A stretch of 64,000 bases of DNA, taken from assembly GCF_024666615.1 (NCBI RefSeq), contig NZ_CP088297.1, positions 1,426,001-1,490,000 on the forward strand. The letters are read 5' to 3'. This document shows positions 44,426 to 55,392 of the stretch, in pieces. A program made the translations under genes and the position numbers. The notes under the pieces are model-generated. The model did no database searches and had not been told where the DNA came from. It saw only the letters and a list, made by a program, of their open reading frames with translations. The DNA comes from Aquabacterium sp. J223. GTDB lineage: Bacteria > Pseudomonadota > Gammaproteobacteria > Burkholderiales > Burkholderiaceae_C. The stretch's first letter is position 1; each line of letters opens with the position of its first letter.

Positions 44426-44851
44426 ATGGCCATCGAACGCACCCTGTCCATCATCAAGCCGGACGCCGTCGCCAAGAACGTGATCGGCCAGATCTACGCC
44501 CGCTTCGAGGCCGCCGGCCTGAAGATCGTCGCCGCGAAGATGGTGCACCTCTCGCGCGGTGAAGCGGAGCAGTTCTACGCCGTGCACAAGGCGCGGCCCT
44601 TCTTCAAGGACTTGGTGGACTTCATGGTCTCCGGCCCGGTGATGATCCAGGCGCTGGAAGGCGAGGGCGCCATCGCCAAGAACCGCGAGCTGATGGGCGC
44701 CACCGACCCGAAGAAGGCCGAGAAGGGCACCATCCGCGCCGACTTCGCCGACTCCATCGACGCCAACGCGGTGCACGGCTCCGACGCGGCGGAGACGGCG
44801 GCGGTCGAGATCGCCTTCTTCTTCCCCGGCATGAACGTTTACAGCCGCTGA
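44426..44851 (+). CDS. ndk: Nucleoside diphosphate kinase
   Basis: A 141-residue enzyme that transfers the gamma-phosphate from ATP to other nucleoside diphosphates. It starts [20 protein letters not shown] and includes [20 protein letters not shown], where the active-site histidine is in the NAVHGSD motif. Length and sequence are typical of proteobacterial Ndk. The ATG at 44426 follows AGAGGA. A TACAAT element lies 40 bases upstream. A GC-rich hairpin (44860-44879) without a T-run lies before rlmN. Confidence 0.97.
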   Translation: MAIERTLSIIKPDAVAKNVIGQIYARFEAAGLKIVAAKMVHLSRGEAEQFYAVHKARPFFKDLVDFMVSGPVMIQALEGEGAIAKNRELMGATDPKKAEKGTIRADFADSIDANAVHGSDAAETAAVEIAFFFPGMNVYSR

Positions 44852-44900
44852 GGGTCGCACCTGGGCCCCATGGCCCAGGCCCGAACCTTCAAGCGCCACC

Positions 44901-46061
44901 ATGACCAACCTGCTCGACTTCGACCACGACGGCCTCGCCGCCTGGTGCGAGCAACGGGGCGAGAAGCGCTTCCGGGCGACGCAGCTGTTCCGCTGGATCC
45001 ACCAGCGCGGGGCGCGTGACTTCGGTGCGATGAGCGACCTCGCCAAGTCGCTGCGCGAGAAGCTGGCGCTGCAGGCGGTGGTGCAGCCGCTGCCGGTGGC
45101 CAGCGAGCAGGTCTCCGCCGACGGCACCACCAAGTGGCTGTTCGACGTCGGCGCCGGCGACGCGGTGGAGACGGTGTTCATCCCGGAGGACGATCGCGGC
45201 ACGCTGTGCATCTCGTCCCAGGCCGGCTGCGCCGTCGGCTGCCGCTTCTGCTCCACCGGCCACCAGGGCTTCAGCCGCAACCTGACCACCGGCGAGATCC
45301 TGGCCCAGCTCTGGTTCGCCGAGCACACGCTGCGCCAGCGGCTGAAGCTGAAGGACGGCGAACGGGCCATCACCAACGTGGTCATGATGGGCATGGGCGA
45401 GCCGCTGCAGAACTACGCGGCGCTGCTGCCCGCGCTGCGCGTCATGCTCGACGACCACGGCTACGGCCTGTCGCGCCGGCGGGTGACGGTGTCGACCTCC
45501 GGCGTGGTGCCGATGATGGAGCGGCTGCGCGAGGACTGCCCGGTGGCGCTGGCGGTGTCGCTGCACGCGCCCGACGACGCGCTGCGCGACGACCTGGTGC
45601 CGCTGAACCGCAAGTACCCGCTGGCCGAGCTGATGGACGCCTGCCGCGGCTACCTCGACCGCGCGCCGCGCGACTTCATCACCTTCGAGTACTGCATGCT
45701 CGACGGCGTCAACGACGGCGATGCCCACGCCGACCGGCTGATCGCCCTGGTGCAGGGCCGCCACGAGGCCACCCGCGCCGGCGGCCCGGTGCCCTGCAAG
45801 CTCAACCTGATCCCGTTCAACCCTTTCCCCGCCTCCGGGCTGCACCGTTCGCCGGCGGCCCGCGTCACGGCCTTCGCCCGCCGCCTGCAGGACGCGGGCA
45901 TCGTCACCACCGTGCGCAAGACGCGCGGCGACGACATCGCCGCCGCCTGCGGGCAGCTCGCCGGCGAGGTGCAGGACCGCACGCGGGTGGCCGAGCGGCG
46001 CGGTCGCGCGGCCATCCCCATCCGGGCGGTGGACGCCGCGTCGCTGCGGGCGCCGCGCTGA
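44901..46061 (+). CDS. rlmN: 23S rRNA/tRNA adenine-C2 methyltransferase RlmN
   Basis: A 386-residue radical SAM methyltransferase that methylates C2 of A2503 in 23S rRNA and A37 in some tRNAs. The FeS cysteines are in [20 protein letters not shown]. Other landmarks are [38 protein letters not shown] and [18 protein letters not shown], with the methyl-cysteine acceptor (C) in the last. Both essential cysteines are present. It lies in the ndk-rlmN-pilW-rodZ-ispG-hisS order usual in Burkholderiales. Confidence 0.96.
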   Translation: MTNLLDFDHDGLAAWCEQRGEKRFRATQLFRWIHQRGARDFGAMSDLAKSLREKLALQAVVQPLPVASEQVSADGTTKWLFDVGAGDAVETVFIPEDDRGTLCISSQAGCAVGCRFCSTGHQGFSRNLTTGEILAQLWFAEHTLRQRLKLKDGERAITNVVMMGMGEPLQNYAALLPALRVMLDDHGYGLSRRRVTVSTSGVVPMMERLREDCPVALAVSLHAPDDALRDDLVPLNRKYPLAELMDACRGYLDRAPRDFITFEYCMLDGVNDGDAHADRLIALVQGRHEATRAGGPVPCKLNLIPFNPFPASGLHRSPAARVTAFARRLQDAGIVTTVRKTRGDDIAAACGQLAGEVQDRTRVAERRGRAAIPIRAVDAASLRAPR

Positions 46062-46073
46062 ACCGCCGCCGCG

Positions 46074-46907
46074 ATGCCGTCCCTCTCGTCACGCCCGCCG
46101 ACATCGACCACCGGCTGCACGGCGCTGCTGGTCGCGCTGCTCCTGCTCGGCGCCGGCTGCACCACCACCACCGTGCAGCAGACGCCGCGCGAGGAGCCGG
46201 CGCCGAGCGCGACGCCCGATGCCCAGGGCGACCCCGACCGCCGGGCGCGCGCCCGCTACGAACTGGCCGCCGCCTACCTGGGCCGCGGGCAGACGGAGAC
46301 GGCGCTGGAGGAGATCCGCGCCGCGCTGGCCGCCAAGCCGGACCTGTGGGAGGCCTGGAACCTGCGGGCGCTGGCCATGGCCAGCCTGGGGCAGGTGCCG
46401 GAGGCGGAGGCCAGCTTCCGCCGCGCCCTGCAGCTCAAGCCCAACGATCCGGACGTGCTGCACAACCACGGCTGGTTCCTCTGCCAGTCGCAGCGGTATG
46501 CCGAGGCCGAGCAGCAGTTCGCCCAGGCGCTGGCGCAGCCGCAATACCGGCAGCCGTCGCGCACGCTGCTGGCACAGGGCGTGTGCCAGGCCCGCAACGG
46601 GCGCTGGGACGATGCGGAGCGGTCGCTGTACCGCTCCTATGAGCTCGACCCCTCCAACCCGGCGACCGCGGTGAACCTGTCCGAGGTGCTGCTGCGGCGC
46701 AACGAACTGGAGCGGGCCCGTTTCTACATCGGCCGGGTGAACGCCCAGGCCGAACAGTCGAACGCGCAGACGCTGTGGCTGGCGGCGCGCATCGAGCGCC
46801 GTGCCGGCAACGGCCCGGCGGTGCAGGACTTCGGCCGCCGGCTGCTCGACCGCTACCCGCAGTCGCGCGAGGCGCTGGCCTACCAGCAAGGACGCTTCGA
46901 TGAGTGA
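46074..46907 (+). CDS. pilW: Type IV pilus biogenesis lipoprotein PilW/PilF
   Basis: A 277-residue lipoprotein with TPR repeats that helps assemble or stabilise type IV pili and the PilQ secretin. The leader LLVALLLLGAGC ends in a lipobox at about residue 29. TPR units follow: RYELAAAYLGRGQTETALEEIRAAL, WNLRALAMASLGQVPEAEASFRRAL, HNHGWFLCQSQRYAEAEQQFAQAL, and LAQGVCQARNGRWDDAERSLYRSYEL. Overlaps the rodZ start by 8 bases. Other pil genes are not in this window. Confidence 0.88.
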   Translation: MPSLSSRPPTSTTGCTALLVALLLLGAGCTTTTVQQTPREEPAPSATPDAQGDPDRRARARYELAAAYLGRGQTETALEEIRAALAAKPDLWEAWNLRALAMASLGQVPEAEASFRRALQLKPNDPDVLHNHGWFLCQSQRYAEAEQQFAQALAQPQYRQPSRTLLAQGVCQARNGRWDDAERSLYRSYELDPSNPATAVNLSEVLLRRNELERARFYIGRVNAQAEQSNAQTLWLAARIERRAGNGPAVQDFGRRLLDRYPQSREALAYQQGRFDE

Positions 46908-47808
46908 GGTCGGTCAGGCGCGGCCGGCGGCCGATGGCGCCACCACCGCCGGCGCCATGCTGAAGGCGGCGCGCCAGGCGCGCGGGCTGCACATCGCCGC
47001 GCTGGCGGCGGCCATCAAGGTCACCCCCGCCAAGCTGGAGGCGCTGGAGGAGGACCGCCATGACGCGCTGCCCGACGCCACCTTCGCCCGCGCGCTGGCG
47101 CAGACGGTGTGCCGGGCGCTGAAGATCGACGCGGCGCCGGTGCTGGCGCAGCTGCCGCAGGCCTCCGGCCGAGGGCTGGACAGCCTGGGCCGGGCGGAGG
47201 CGCCGCTGCGCAGCGTCAGCGCCTCGCGCCGCGACCGCGAGGCGCCGGCCCAGTGGCAGCAGCCGATGTGGTGGCTGGCCGGCCTGCTCGTGCTGGGCGC
47301 GGTCGTGCTGTACCTCTGGCCCGCGGGCTGGACGCTGGACCGGCTGACGGCGTCCCGCAAGGCGCCGGCTGCGGCGGCGGCCGCCACCGCCGAACCGTCG
47401 GCCGCCGAACCAGTGGCCGCGCCCGCCCCGTCGACCGACGCCCCGTCGTCGCCCCAACCGGCGCCCCAGCCGGCGGCCCTGCCGGTCTCGCCCCCGCCCG
47501 CCGTCGCCGCGGCCGCGGTACCCGTCGCCGCCACGGCGCCTGCCAGCGCGCCCGCCACCACGGCGGCGGCGGTCCCGCTGCTGCAGCTGCGCGCGCGCGG
47601 CGAGTCCTGGGTGCAGGTGCAGGAGGTGGGCAGCGGTCGGGTGCTGCTGTCGCGCCTGCTCGCCGACGGCGAGGCGCCGGTGCTGGAGGGCACGCCGCCG
47701 TTCAAGGTGACGATCGGCAATGCGTCGGTCACCGAGCTGCGCTTCCGCGGCGAGCCGGTGCGCCTGCCGGCCGGTGCCGATTCGGTGGCGAGGCTCGAGC
47801 TGAAGTAG
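46900..47808 (+). CDS. RodZ-like helix-turn-helix membrane protein
   Basis: A 302-residue inner-membrane protein. An N-terminal helix-turn-helix (about residues 18-75: [44 protein letters not shown]) precedes one membrane helix (about 120-140, [17 protein letters not shown]). A Pro/Ala-rich linker follows, then a DUF4115 domain ([34 protein letters not shown]). RodZ links MreB to the membrane and affects rod shape. The position before ispG is the usual one of Burkholderiales RodZ-like genes. The overlap with pilW suggests translational coupling. Confidence 0.85.
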   Translation: MSEVGQARPAADGATTAGAMLKAARQARGLHIAALAAAIKVTPAKLEALEEDRHDALPDATFARALAQTVCRALKIDAAPVLAQLPQASGRGLDSLGRAEAPLRSVSASRRDREAPAQWQQPMWWLAGLLVLGAVVLYLWPAGWTLDRLTASRKAPAAAAAATAEPSAAEPVAAPAPSTDAPSSPQPAPQPAALPVSPPPAVAAAAVPVAATAPASAPATTAAAVPLLQLRARGESWVQVQEVGSGRVLLSRLLADGEAPVLEGTPPFKVTIGNASVTELRFRGEPVRLPAGADSVARLELK

Positions 47809-47818
47809 GGGCATGACG

Positions 47819-49108
47819 ATGAGCGACCCATCCTTCGATTTCCTGCGCCTACCGCTCGACGCGGCGGCGCCCAAGCCCCGCCATCGCCGGCAGGCGCGCG
47901 TGCGCTGGGGGGCGAACCTGCTCACGGTGGGCGGCGACGCGCCGGTGCGCGTGCAGTCGATGACCAACACCGACACCGTGCAGGTCATCGAGACGGCGAT
48001 CCAGGTCAAGGAGCTGGCCCAGGCCGGCTCGGAGATGGTGCGCATCACCGTCAATACGATCGAGGCCGCGCAAGCCGTGCCGCACATCCGCGAGCAGCTC
48101 GACCGCATGGGCGTGGACACGCCGCTGATCGGCGACTTCCACTACAACGGCCACCGCCTGTTGACCGAGGTGCCGGCCTGCGCCGAGGCGCTCTCGAAGT
48201 ACCGCATCAACCCCGGCAACGTCGGCCGCGGCGAGAAGCGCGACAAGCAGTTCGCGCAGATGGTCGAGGTGGCGATGCGCCACGACAAGCCGGTGCGCAT
48301 CGGCGTCAACTGGGGCAGCCTGGACCAGGACCTGCTGGCGTCGCTCATGGACGAGAACGCCCGGCGGTCGACCCCCTGGGACCTGCGCCAGGTGATGTAC
48401 CAGGCGGTGGTGATGTCGGCCCTGCAGTCGGCCGAGGAGGCGCGTCGCCTGGGCATGGACCCGGACCAGATCATCCTCAGCTGCAAGATGAGCGGCGTGC
48501 AGGACCTGGTCAGCGTCTACCGCGCGCTGGCGAAGCACTGCGACTACGCGCTGCACCTGGGCCTGACCGAGGCCGGCATGGGCACCAAGGGCACGGTGGC
48601 CTCGGCCACCGCGCTGTCGGTGCTGCTGCAGGAGGGCATCGGCGACACCATTCGCGTCAGCCTGACGCCGCAGCCGGGCGAGGCGCGCACGCAGGAGGTC
48701 GTGGTGGCGCTCGAGATCCTGCAGTCGCTGGGCCTGCGCCACTTCAACCCCAGCGTCACCGCCTGCCCCGGCTGCGGCCGCACCACCAGCACCACCTTCC
48801 AGGAGCTGGCCAAGCAGATCGACGACTACCTGCGGCTGCAGATGCCGATCTGGCGCAGCCGCTACCCCGGCGTCGAGAACCTGAAGGTCGCGGTGATGGG
48901 CTGCATCGTCAACGGCCCGGGCGAGAGCAAACACGCCGACATCGGCATCAGCCTGCCCGGCACCGGCGAGGCGCCGGCCGCACCGGTGTTCATCGACGGC
49001 GAGAAGCGGCTGACGCTGCGCGGCGAGGGCATCGCGCAGGACTTCCAGAAGCTGGTCGAGGACTACATCGAGCGGCGCTTTGGCACCGCCGCCGCCGAGA
49101 CCCATTGA
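47819..49108 (+). CDS. ispG: 4-hydroxy-3-methylbut-2-enyl diphosphate synthase IspG
   Basis: A 429-residue iron-sulfur enzyme of the MEP isoprenoid pathway, converting MEcPP to HMBPP. It has [56 protein letters not shown] and [17 protein letters not shown]. The cysteines CPGC and the later C bind the 4Fe-4S cluster. The ATG at 47819 is preferred over 47813 because AGGGG lies 9 bases upstream. The 4-base spacing to rodZ and a hairpin after the stop mark the operon boundary. Confidence 0.95.
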   Translation: MSDPSFDFLRLPLDAAAPKPRHRRQARVRWGANLLTVGGDAPVRVQSMTNTDTVQVIETAIQVKELAQAGSEMVRITVNTIEAAQAVPHIREQLDRMGVDTPLIGDFHYNGHRLLTEVPACAEALSKYRINPGNVGRGEKRDKQFAQMVEVAMRHDKPVRIGVNWGSLDQDLLASLMDENARRSTPWDLRQVMYQAVVMSALQSAEEARRLGMDPDQIILSCKMSGVQDLVSVYRALAKHCDYALHLGLTEAGMGTKGTVASATALSVLLQEGIGDTIRVSLTPQPGEARTQEVVVALEILQSLGLRHFNPSVTACPGCGRTTSTTFQELAKQIDDYLRLQMPIWRSRYPGVENLKVAVMGCIVNGPGESKHADIGISLPGTGEAPAAPVFIDGEKRLTLRGEGIAQDFQKLVEDYIERRFGTAAAETH

Positions 49109-49136
49109 ATCGCACCCAACCGGTCCGGCGACCATC

Positions 49137-49159
49137 AACGCGGGCCGAGGCCCGCGTTT
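49137..49159 (+). terminator. Hairpin between ispG and hisS
   Basis: AACGCGGGCC (49137-49146) pairs with GGCCCGCGTT (49149-49158) around a GA loop, followed by T. The stem is perfect, but the T-run is very short. It may terminate or attenuate ahead of hisS. Confidence 0.5.
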
Positions 49160-49176
49160 GACCTTTCGAGCACCCC

Positions 49177-50484
49177 ATGGCAGAGCAGACCCCGAACCGC
49201 CGACCCGAGCCGCTGCAGGCCGTCAAGGGCATGAACGACATCCTGCCGCCGGAGTCGGCGCGCTGGGAGGCGCTGGAAGCGACCGTGCGCGACGTCATGC
49301 GGCGCTGGGGCTACCAGGGCGTGCGCACCCCCATCGTCGAGCCCACGGCGCTGTTCGTGCGCGGGCTGGGCGAGGTGACCGACATCGTCGAGAAGGAGAT
49401 GTACTCCTTCGCCGACAAGCTCAACGGCGACGCGTTGACGCTGCGCCCGGAGGGCACCGCCGGCGTGGTGCGCGCGGTGACCGAGCATTCGCTGCTGCAC
49501 GACGGCGGCAAGCGGCTGTTCTACATCGGCCCGATGTTCCGCCACGAGCGGCCGCAGAAGGGCCGCTACCGCCAGTTCCACCAGGTCGGGGTCGAGACGC
49601 TGGGCTGGGCCGGGCCGGACGTCGACGCCGAGGTCATCCTGCTGTCGCGCGCGCTGTGGAAGGCGCTGGGCCTGGTCGAGGGCCGCGACGTGCGGCTGGA
49701 GCTGAACAGCCTGGGCCAGCCCGAGGAGCGTGCCGCGCACCGGGCGGCGCTGATCGCGCACTTCGAGGCGCACGCCGACGTGCTGGACGGGGAGGCCACG
49801 CGCCGCCTGCACAGCAATCCGCTGCGCCTGCTCGACAGCAAGCACCCGGCGATGCAGCCGGTGATCGAGGCCGCGCCGAAGCTGTCGGACTACCTGGGTG
49901 CCGCATCGCTGGCCCACCTGCAGGCGGTGCGCGACGTGCTCGACGCCGCGGGGCTGCCCTACCGCCTCAACCCGCGCCTCGTGCGCGGCATGGACTACTA
50001 CAACCTCACCGTCTTCGAGTGGGTCACCGACCGCCTCGGCGCGCAGGGCACGGTGTGCGGCGGTGGCCGCTACGACGGCCTGATCGCGCAGCTCGGCGGC
50101 AAGCCGGCGCCGGCGGTGGGCTGGGGGCTGGGCATCGAGCGGCTGCTGCTGCTGCTGCAGGAGGTGGACGTGCCGGCGCCAGCGAACGCGCCGGAGGTCT
50201 ACGCCATCGTGCTTTCGTCCCAGGCCATGCCGCAGGTCATGCCGGTGCTGGCCGCGCTGCGCGAGGCGGGCGTGTCCGTGCTCATGCACGCGGGCGGCGG
50301 CAGCATGAAGTCGCAGTTCAAGCGCGCCGACGCCAGCGGCGCCCGCCATGCGCTGATCTTCGGCGACGACGAGCTGGCGCGCGGCGAGGTGGCCTGCAAG
50401 GACCTGCGCGATGCGCAGGCGCCCCAGCGCAGCCTGGCGCTGGCCGCGGTGGCCGACTGGGCCCACAGCCTGCGCACCGCATAA
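49177..50484 (+). CDS. hisS: Histidyl-tRNA synthetase
   Basis: A 435-residue class II aminoacyl-tRNA synthetase that charges tRNA-His. It shows the family order: [21 protein letters not shown], motif 1 [17 protein letters not shown], motif 2 [26 protein letters not shown], the histidine-binding [14 protein letters not shown], and motif 3 [14 protein letters not shown]. The anticodon domain follows at about 330-435. The ATG at 49177 follows a typical TTTCGAGCACC leader. yfgM starts 38 bases downstream. Confidence 0.97.
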   Translation: MAEQTPNRRPEPLQAVKGMNDILPPESARWEALEATVRDVMRRWGYQGVRTPIVEPTALFVRGLGEVTDIVEKEMYSFADKLNGDALTLRPEGTAGVVRAVTEHSLLHDGGKRLFYIGPMFRHERPQKGRYRQFHQVGVETLGWAGPDVDAEVILLSRALWKALGLVEGRDVRLELNSLGQPEERAAHRAALIAHFEAHADVLDGEATRRLHSNPLRLLDSKHPAMQPVIEAAPKLSDYLGAASLAHLQAVRDVLDAAGLPYRLNPRLVRGMDYYNLTVFEWVTDRLGAQGTVCGGGRYDGLIAQLGGKPAPAVGWGLGIERLLLLLQEVDVPAPANAPEVYAIVLSSQAMPQVMPVLAALREAGVSVLMHAGGGSMKSQFKRADASGARHALIFGDDELARGEVACKDLRDAQAPQRSLALAAVADWAHSLRTA

Positions 50485-50522
50485 TCCCTGCCTTTGCCGA
50501 CCTCCGCGGGACCGCTTCCTCC

Positions 50523-51197
50523 ATGGCGACGCACCTCGACTTCGAAGAACAAGAACAGATCGACCGGCTCAAGGCCTTCTGGAAGCAGTACGGCAACCTC
50601 GTCACCTGGACCGTGATCCTGGTGCTCGGTGCCTTCGCCGCCTGGACCGGCTGGCAGAACTGGCAGGCCCGTCAGGCGGCGCAGGCCAGTGCGATGGCCG
50701 ACGAGCTGGAACGGGCCGCCCAGGCCGGCGACACCGACCGGGTGGCCAAGGTCTTCAACGACCTGAAGGCGACCTATCCGCGCACCGTCTTCGCGGCGCA
50801 GGCCGGCCTGCAGGCCGCCCGTGCCCAGCTCGACAAGGGCCAGGCCGATGCGGCACGCGACACCCTGCGGTGGGTGGCCGACAGCGCCTCGGCCGACGAG
50901 TACCGCGCCATCGCCCGTCTGCACCTGGCCGGCCTGCTGATCGACCAGAAGCAGTACGACGCGGCGGCCCAGCAGCTCGACGCCGCGATGGGGCAGGGCT
51001 TCGACGGCCTGGTCGCCGACCGCCGCGGCGACCTGCTGATGGCGCAGGGCAAGACCACCGAGGCCGGCGCCGCCTACCAGACGGCCTGGAAGGCGCTCGA
51101 CCCCGGCCTGGAGTACCGACGCCTGGTCGACGCCAAGCTCGCCTCGCTCGGCCTCGACCCTGAGGCCACCGCCGCCACGACCGGGAGCGCCAAGTGA
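50523..51197 (+). CDS. YfgM-like TPR ancillary SecYEG translocon protein
   Basis: A 224-residue protein with a short cytoplasmic N-terminus (LDFEEQEQIDRLKAFWKQYGN), one membrane helix (WTVILVLGAFAAWTGW, residues 30-45) and a periplasmic TPR domain (FNDLKATYPRTVFAAQAGLQAARAQL, LHLAGLLIDQKQYDAAAQQLDAAM). YfgM attends the SecYEG translocon and periplasmic chaperones in E. coli. The order hisS-yfgM-bamB-der is conserved in proteobacteria. The stop overlaps the GTG of bamB by 4 bases. Confidence 0.88.
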   Translation: MATHLDFEEQEQIDRLKAFWKQYGNLVTWTVILVLGAFAAWTGWQNWQARQAAQASAMADELERAAQAGDTDRVAKVFNDLKATYPRTVFAAQAGLQAARAQLDKGQADAARDTLRWVADSASADEYRAIARLHLAGLLIDQKQYDAAAQQLDAAMGQGFDGLVADRRGDLLMAQGKTTEAGAAYQTAWKALDPGLEYRRLVDAKLASLGLDPEATAATTGSAK

Positions 51198-52363
51198 GCG
51201 GCCGGGTCTGCGCCTCGGCGACGCGCCGTCGGGCGCCCGCGGCCGCGCTGATGGCCGGCCTGCTGCTGCTCGGCGGCTGCAGCAGCTTCAACCCGCTGAC
51301 CTGGTTCGGCGCCGACAAGCCCAAGCCCGCGGCGCTGGAGGCGGTGGCCTCGCCGCAGAACATCGTCCGCCCCGCGTGGTCGCTGCGCCTGGCCGCGGTC
51401 GACTTCGCGCTGCAGCCCGCCGAGGTGCAGGGCCGGCTGTTCGTCGCCGGCGGCGACGGCACGGTGCTGGCGCTGGACGCCGCCAGCGGTCGTGAGCAGT
51501 GGCGCGGCAGCGCCGGCGGCAAGCTGTCCGCCGGCGTCGGCAGCGACGGTCGGCACGTGGCGGTGGTCACCGCCGACGGCGAGCTGGTGGTGCTGGAGGT
51601 CGGCCAGGTGCGCTGGCGCCAGCGCCTGGCCTCGCGCGTCAGCACGCCGCCGCTGGTGGCCGGCGAGCGCGTCTTCGTCGTCGGTGTCGACCGCGTCGTG
51701 CATGCGTTCGACGCCTTGGACGGCCGGCGCCTGTGGACCTTCCAGCGCCCCACCGATGCGCTGACGCTGAGCCAGCCCGGCGTGCTCGCCGCCTGGCAGG
51801 ACACGCTGCTGGTCGGCCAGGGCCCGCGCCTGGTCGGCCTGGACCCGCTGCGCGGCAGCGTGCGCTGGGAGGTGCCGATGGCCTCGCCGCGCGGCACCAA
51901 CGAGGTCGAGCGGCTGGCCGACCTGGTCGGCCCGCCGGTGCGGCTGGGCGACGTGTTCTGCGCCCGTGCCTTCCAGTCGGCGGTGGGCTGCGCCCGCGCC
52001 GACCGCGGCACCCTGGGCTGGAGCCGCAACGTCGGCGGCGTCCAGGCCATCGGCGGCGACGAGCAGCTGTTGTTCGGCGCCGACGGCAGCGACCGGCTCA
52101 GCGCCTGGCGCACCGGCAGCGGCGAGGTGGCGTGGACCGCCGAGCGCCTGCTGCACCGCCGCCTGAGCGCGCCCGTGGCCCTGCCGCGCGCCGTGGCGGT
52201 GGGCGACTTCGAGGGCCAGTTGCACCTGCTGTCCCGCGATGGCGGCCAGACGCTGCAGCGCCTGGCCACCGACGGCACCCAGGTCGTCCATCTGGCCCGC
52301 CACAGCGGGGGCCTGCTGGTGGTGACCCGCGGCGGCGGCCTCTTCAGCTTCGCCGCCGAATGA
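51194..52363 (+). CDS. bamB: Outer-membrane assembly lipoprotein BamB
   Basis: A 389-residue lipoprotein of the BAM complex. The leader ends LLLLGGC (lipobox) at about residue 28, followed by FNPLTWF. Then comes an eight-bladed PQQ-type propeller ([72 protein letters not shown]). It binds BamA and supports outer-membrane protein insertion. The GTG at 51194 overlaps the yfgM stop (GTGA), so translation is coupled. The start lies a usual distance before the leader. Confidence 0.93.
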   Translation: MSGRVCASATRRRAPAAALMAGLLLLGGCSSFNPLTWFGADKPKPAALEAVASPQNIVRPAWSLRLAAVDFALQPAEVQGRLFVAGGDGTVLALDAASGREQWRGSAGGKLSAGVGSDGRHVAVVTADGELVVLEVGQVRWRQRLASRVSTPPLVAGERVFVVGVDRVVHAFDALDGRRLWTFQRPTDALTLSQPGVLAAWQDTLLVGQGPRLVGLDPLRGSVRWEVPMASPRGTNEVERLADLVGPPVRLGDVFCARAFQSAVGCARADRGTLGWSRNVGGVQAIGGDEQLLFGADGSDRLSAWRTGSGEVAWTAERLLHRRLSAPVALPRAVAVGDFEGQLHLLSRDGGQTLQRLATDGTQVVHLARHSGGLLVVTRGGGLFSFAAE

Positions 52364-52400
52364 TCTCCGCGCCGGCCGGACGCCCGACCGGCACCGCCCC

Positions 52401-53738
52401 ATGAAGCCGGTCATCGCCCTCGTCGGACGGCCCAACGTCGGCAAGTCGACGCTGTTCAACCGGCTCACCAAGAGCCGCGACGCCATCGTCGCCGACTTCC
52501 CCGGCCTGACCCGCGACCGCCACTACGGCGACGGGCGGCTGGGCGAGCGCGAGTTCATCGTCATCGACACCGGCGGCTTCGAGCCGGAGAAGCCCAGCGG
52601 CGTGGTCGCCGAGATGGCCAAGCAGACGCAGGCGGCGGTGGCCGAGGCCGACGCGGTGGTCTTCGTCGTCGACGTGCGCGCCGGCGTCAGCGGCCAGGAC
52701 CACGACATCGCGCGTTTCCTGCGGCAGGCGGGCAAGAAGGTGCTGCTGGCGGTGAACAAGGCCGAGGGGATGGCGGAGTCGCCGGCGCTGGCCGAGTTCC
52801 ACGAGCTGGGCATCGGTGCGCCGCACCCGGTGTCGGCGGCGCACGGGCAGGGCATCCGCAGCCTGCTGGAGGCGGTGCTCGACGACTTTCCCTTCGACGA
52901 GCCGCCGGACGAGGACGACGGGGCGCAGAAGCCGATCCGCCTGGCGGTGGCGGGGCGGCCCAACGCCGGCAAGTCGACGCTGATCAACACCTGGCTGGGC
53001 GAGGAGCGGCTGATCGCCTTCGACCTGCCGGGCACGACGCGCGACGCCATCCGCGTGCCGCTGGAGCGCCACGGCCAGCGCTACGAGCTGATCGACACCG
53101 CCGGCCTGCGCCGCAAGGGCAAGGTCTTCCAGGCGATCGAGAAGTTCTCGGTGGTGAAGACGCTGCAGGCCATCGCCGACGCGCACGTCGTCGTGCTGCT
53201 GGTCGATGCCAAGGAAGGCGTCAGCGAGCAGGACGCCCACATCGCCGGCTACATCCTCGAGGCCGGCCGGGCGGTGGTGGTGGCGGTCAACAAGTGGGAC
53301 GCGGTGGACGACTACCAGCGCCAGTTGCTGCAGCGCTCGATCGAGCAGCGGCTGGCCTTCCTGCGGTATGCCCAGGTGCTGCACGTCTCGGCGCTGAAGC
53401 GCCATGGTCTGGGGCCGCTGTGGAAGGCCATCGGCGAGGCGCACGCCTCCGCCACCCGCAAGCTGCCCACCCCGGTGCTCACCCGGGTGGTGCACGAGGC
53501 GGTGGCGCACCAGGCGCCGCCGCGCGCCGGCGCCTTCCGCCCGAAGCTGCGCTACGCCCACCAGGGCGGCATGAACCCGCCGGTGGTGGTGGTGCACGGC
53601 AACTCGCTGGAGCACATCGGCGACGCCTACCGGCGCTACCTGGAAGGCCGCATCCGCGACCACTTCCAGCTCGTCGGCACCCCGCTGCGGGTGGAGATGA
53701 AGTCCTCGCGGAACCCTTTCGCGGAAAAGGACTCCTGA
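52401..53738 (+). CDS. der: Ribosome-associated GTPase Der (EngA)
   Basis: A 445-residue GTPase with two tandem G domains needed for 50S ribosome maturation. First P-loop [11 protein letters not shown] (residues 8-18) with DTGGFEPE; second [11 protein letters not shown] at about residue 185 with [11 protein letters not shown] and NKWD. The C-terminal KH-like domain carries [19 protein letters not shown]. All motifs are intact and length is normal. It follows bamB by 37 bases. Confidence 0.97.
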   Translation: MKPVIALVGRPNVGKSTLFNRLTKSRDAIVADFPGLTRDRHYGDGRLGEREFIVIDTGGFEPEKPSGVVAEMAKQTQAAVAEADAVVFVVDVRAGVSGQDHDIARFLRQAGKKVLLAVNKAEGMAESPALAEFHELGIGAPHPVSAAHGQGIRSLLEAVLDDFPFDEPPDEDDGAQKPIRLAVAGRPNAGKSTLINTWLGEERLIAFDLPGTTRDAIRVPLERHGQRYELIDTAGLRRKGKVFQAIEKFSVVKTLQAIADAHVVVLLVDAKEGVSEQDAHIAGYILEAGRAVVVAVNKWDAVDDYQRQLLQRSIEQRLAFLRYAQVLHVSALKRHGLGPLWKAIGEAHASATRKLPTPVLTRVVHEAVAHQAPPRAGAFRPKLRYAHQGGMNPPVVVVHGNSLEHIGDAYRRYLEGRIRDHFQLVGTPLRVEMKSSRNPFAEKDS

Positions 53739-53857
53739 CAACTCCGCTTGCGCTCGTGGCCGAAATGGCCGCGGGCGGCAAGGCCAGGCCGGGCGTCGCC
53801 CGGCAGGTGCTGTGATAACGTGCCCGCCATTCCACTCCACAACACGGAGCCAATATC

Positions 53858-54106
53858 GTGAGCAACAAAGGGCAACTCCTACAAGACCCGTTCCTGAACC
53901 TGCTGCGCAAGGAACATGTGCCGGTGTCGATCTACCTGGTCAACGGCATCAAGCTGCAAGGGCACATCGAGTCCTTCGACCAGTACGTGGTCCTGCTGCG
54001 CAACACCGTGACGCAGATGGTCTACAAGCACGCCATCTCCACCGTGGTGCCCGGGCGGGCGGTGAACTTCCACGCCAACGAGCCCGGCGACCAGCCGCAC
54101 GGCTGA
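53858..54106 (+). CDS. hfq: RNA chaperone Hfq
   Basis: An 82-residue Sm-fold RNA chaperone that pairs small RNAs with mRNAs. It carries [39 protein letters not shown] and [10 protein letters not shown], the usual distal-face and proximal-face residues (Y25/K31 area, FDQ, YKHA). Starts with GTG at 53858 behind CGGAGCC. The 119-bp gap after der has a GC-rich segment but no clear terminator. hflX follows after 31 bases, as in Gram-negatives. Confidence 0.96.
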   Translation: MSNKGQLLQDPFLNLLRKEHVPVSIYLVNGIKLQGHIESFDQYVVLLRNTVTQMVYKHAISTVVPGRAVNFHANEPGDQPHG

Positions 54107-54137
54107 GCCCCGAATCGCACGGCCGACGCCCCGAGCA

Positions 54138-55382
54138 TTGAGCAAGTCCACCCCTGACGTCTCCCCGCCCGACGGCCCGCAGCGCGCGGTGCTGGTCGGC
54201 GTGGACCTCGGTCCCGGCGCCTCCTTCGAGGAATCGCTCGACGAGCTGGCGCTGCTCGCCGAATCCGCCGGCGACGCGCCGGTGGCGCGGCTGGTCGCGC
54301 GCCGCAAGGCGCCCGACGCCGCGCTTTTCGTCGGCAGCGGCAAGGCCGACGAGATCAAGGCGCTGGTCGAGGAGCACCACGCCGAGGGCGTCATCTTCGA
54401 CCAGGCGCTCAGCCCCGCGCAGCAGCGCAACCTGGAACGGCACCTCGGCGTGCCGGTGGCCGACCGCACGGCGCTCATCCTGGAGATCTTCGCCCAGCGG
54501 GCGCAGAGCCACGAGGGCAAGCTGCAGGTGGAACTGGCGCGGCTGCAGTACCTGTCGACCCGGCTGGTGCGGCGCTGGAGCCACCTGGAGCGCCAGCGCG
54601 GGGGCATCGGCACCCGTGGCGGCCCGGGCGAGGCGCAGATCGAGCTCGACCGCCGCATGATCGGCGAGCGCATCAAGTCGGTGAAGCAGCGGCTGGACAA
54701 GGTCAAGCGCCAACGCGGCACCCAGCGCCGGTCGCGCGAGCGCAGCGGCACCTTCAAGGTCTCGCTGGTGGGTTACACCAACGCCGGCAAGTCGACGCTG
54801 TTCAACAGCCTGGTCAAGGCGCGGGCGTATGCCGCCGACCAGCTCTTCGCCACGCTGGACACCACCACCCGCTCGCTGTACCTGGAGCAGGCCGGCCGCG
54901 CGGTGTCGCTGTCGGACACCGTCGGCTTCATCCGCGACCTGCCGCACAAGCTGGTCGAGGCCTTCCAGGCCACGCTGCAGGAGGCCGCCGAGGCCGACCT
55001 GCTGCTGCACGTGGTCGACGCGTCCAGCCCGCTGGCGGCCGAGCAGCAGCAGGAGGTCGAGCGCGTGCTGGCCGAGATCGGCGCCGGCGACGTGCCGCAG
55101 GTGCTGGTCTACAACAAGGTCGACGCCCTGGCCGGCGGCGCCGAGCCGCGCGCCATGGTCGACGAGGTCGAGCGCAAGCCCGGCGTGGTGGTGCCGCGGG
55201 TGTGGATCAGCGCCCGCCAAGGCGTGGGCCTGGACCGCCTGCGCGAGGTGATCGCCGCCGCCGCGCTGGCCGAGCCCGCCGACACCGCGCCGCCGGCCGA
55301 CGCCCGCGGCCTGCGCGACACGCCCTCCGGCACCGCCCGCGACCCGATCGCCGGCGCGCCGCCCCGTTTTCCCTTGGCCTGA
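54138..55382 (+). CDS. hflX: Ribosome-splitting GTPase HflX
   Basis: A 414-residue GTPase that splits stalled or heat-damaged ribosomes. The N-terminal HflX domain has LVARRKAPDAALFVGSGKADEI and VIFDQALSPAQQRNLE, the linker coiled coil LERQRGGIGTRGGPGEAQIE, and the G domain GYTNAGKSTLFNSL (P-loop) with DTVGFIRDLP and YNKVD. It starts with TTG at 54138 after GCCCCGAGCA, so initiation may be weak. The C-terminal 35 residues are Pro/Ala-rich and variable. hflK follows after 10 bases. Confidence 0.94.
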   Translation: MSKSTPDVSPPDGPQRAVLVGVDLGPGASFEESLDELALLAESAGDAPVARLVARRKAPDAALFVGSGKADEIKALVEEHHAEGVIFDQALSPAQQRNLERHLGVPVADRTALILEIFAQRAQSHEGKLQVELARLQYLSTRLVRRWSHLERQRGGIGTRGGPGEAQIELDRRMIGERIKSVKQRLDKVKRQRGTQRRSRERSGTFKVSLVGYTNAGKSTLFNSLVKARAYAADQLFATLDTTTRSLYLEQAGRAVSLSDTVGFIRDLPHKLVEAFQATLQEAAEADLLLHVVDASSPLAAEQQQEVERVLAEIGAGDVPQVLVYNKVDALAGGAEPRAMVDEVERKPGVVVPRVWISARQGVGLDRLREVIAAAALAEPADTAPPADARGLRDTPSGTARDPIAGAPPRFPLA

Positions 55383-55392
55383 AACCATCCCG

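Noticed and set aside
44860-44879. Terminator between ndk and rlmN
   Set aside because: An 8-bp GC-rich stem with a CCAT loop is present but no T-run follows, so it was not listed as a terminator.
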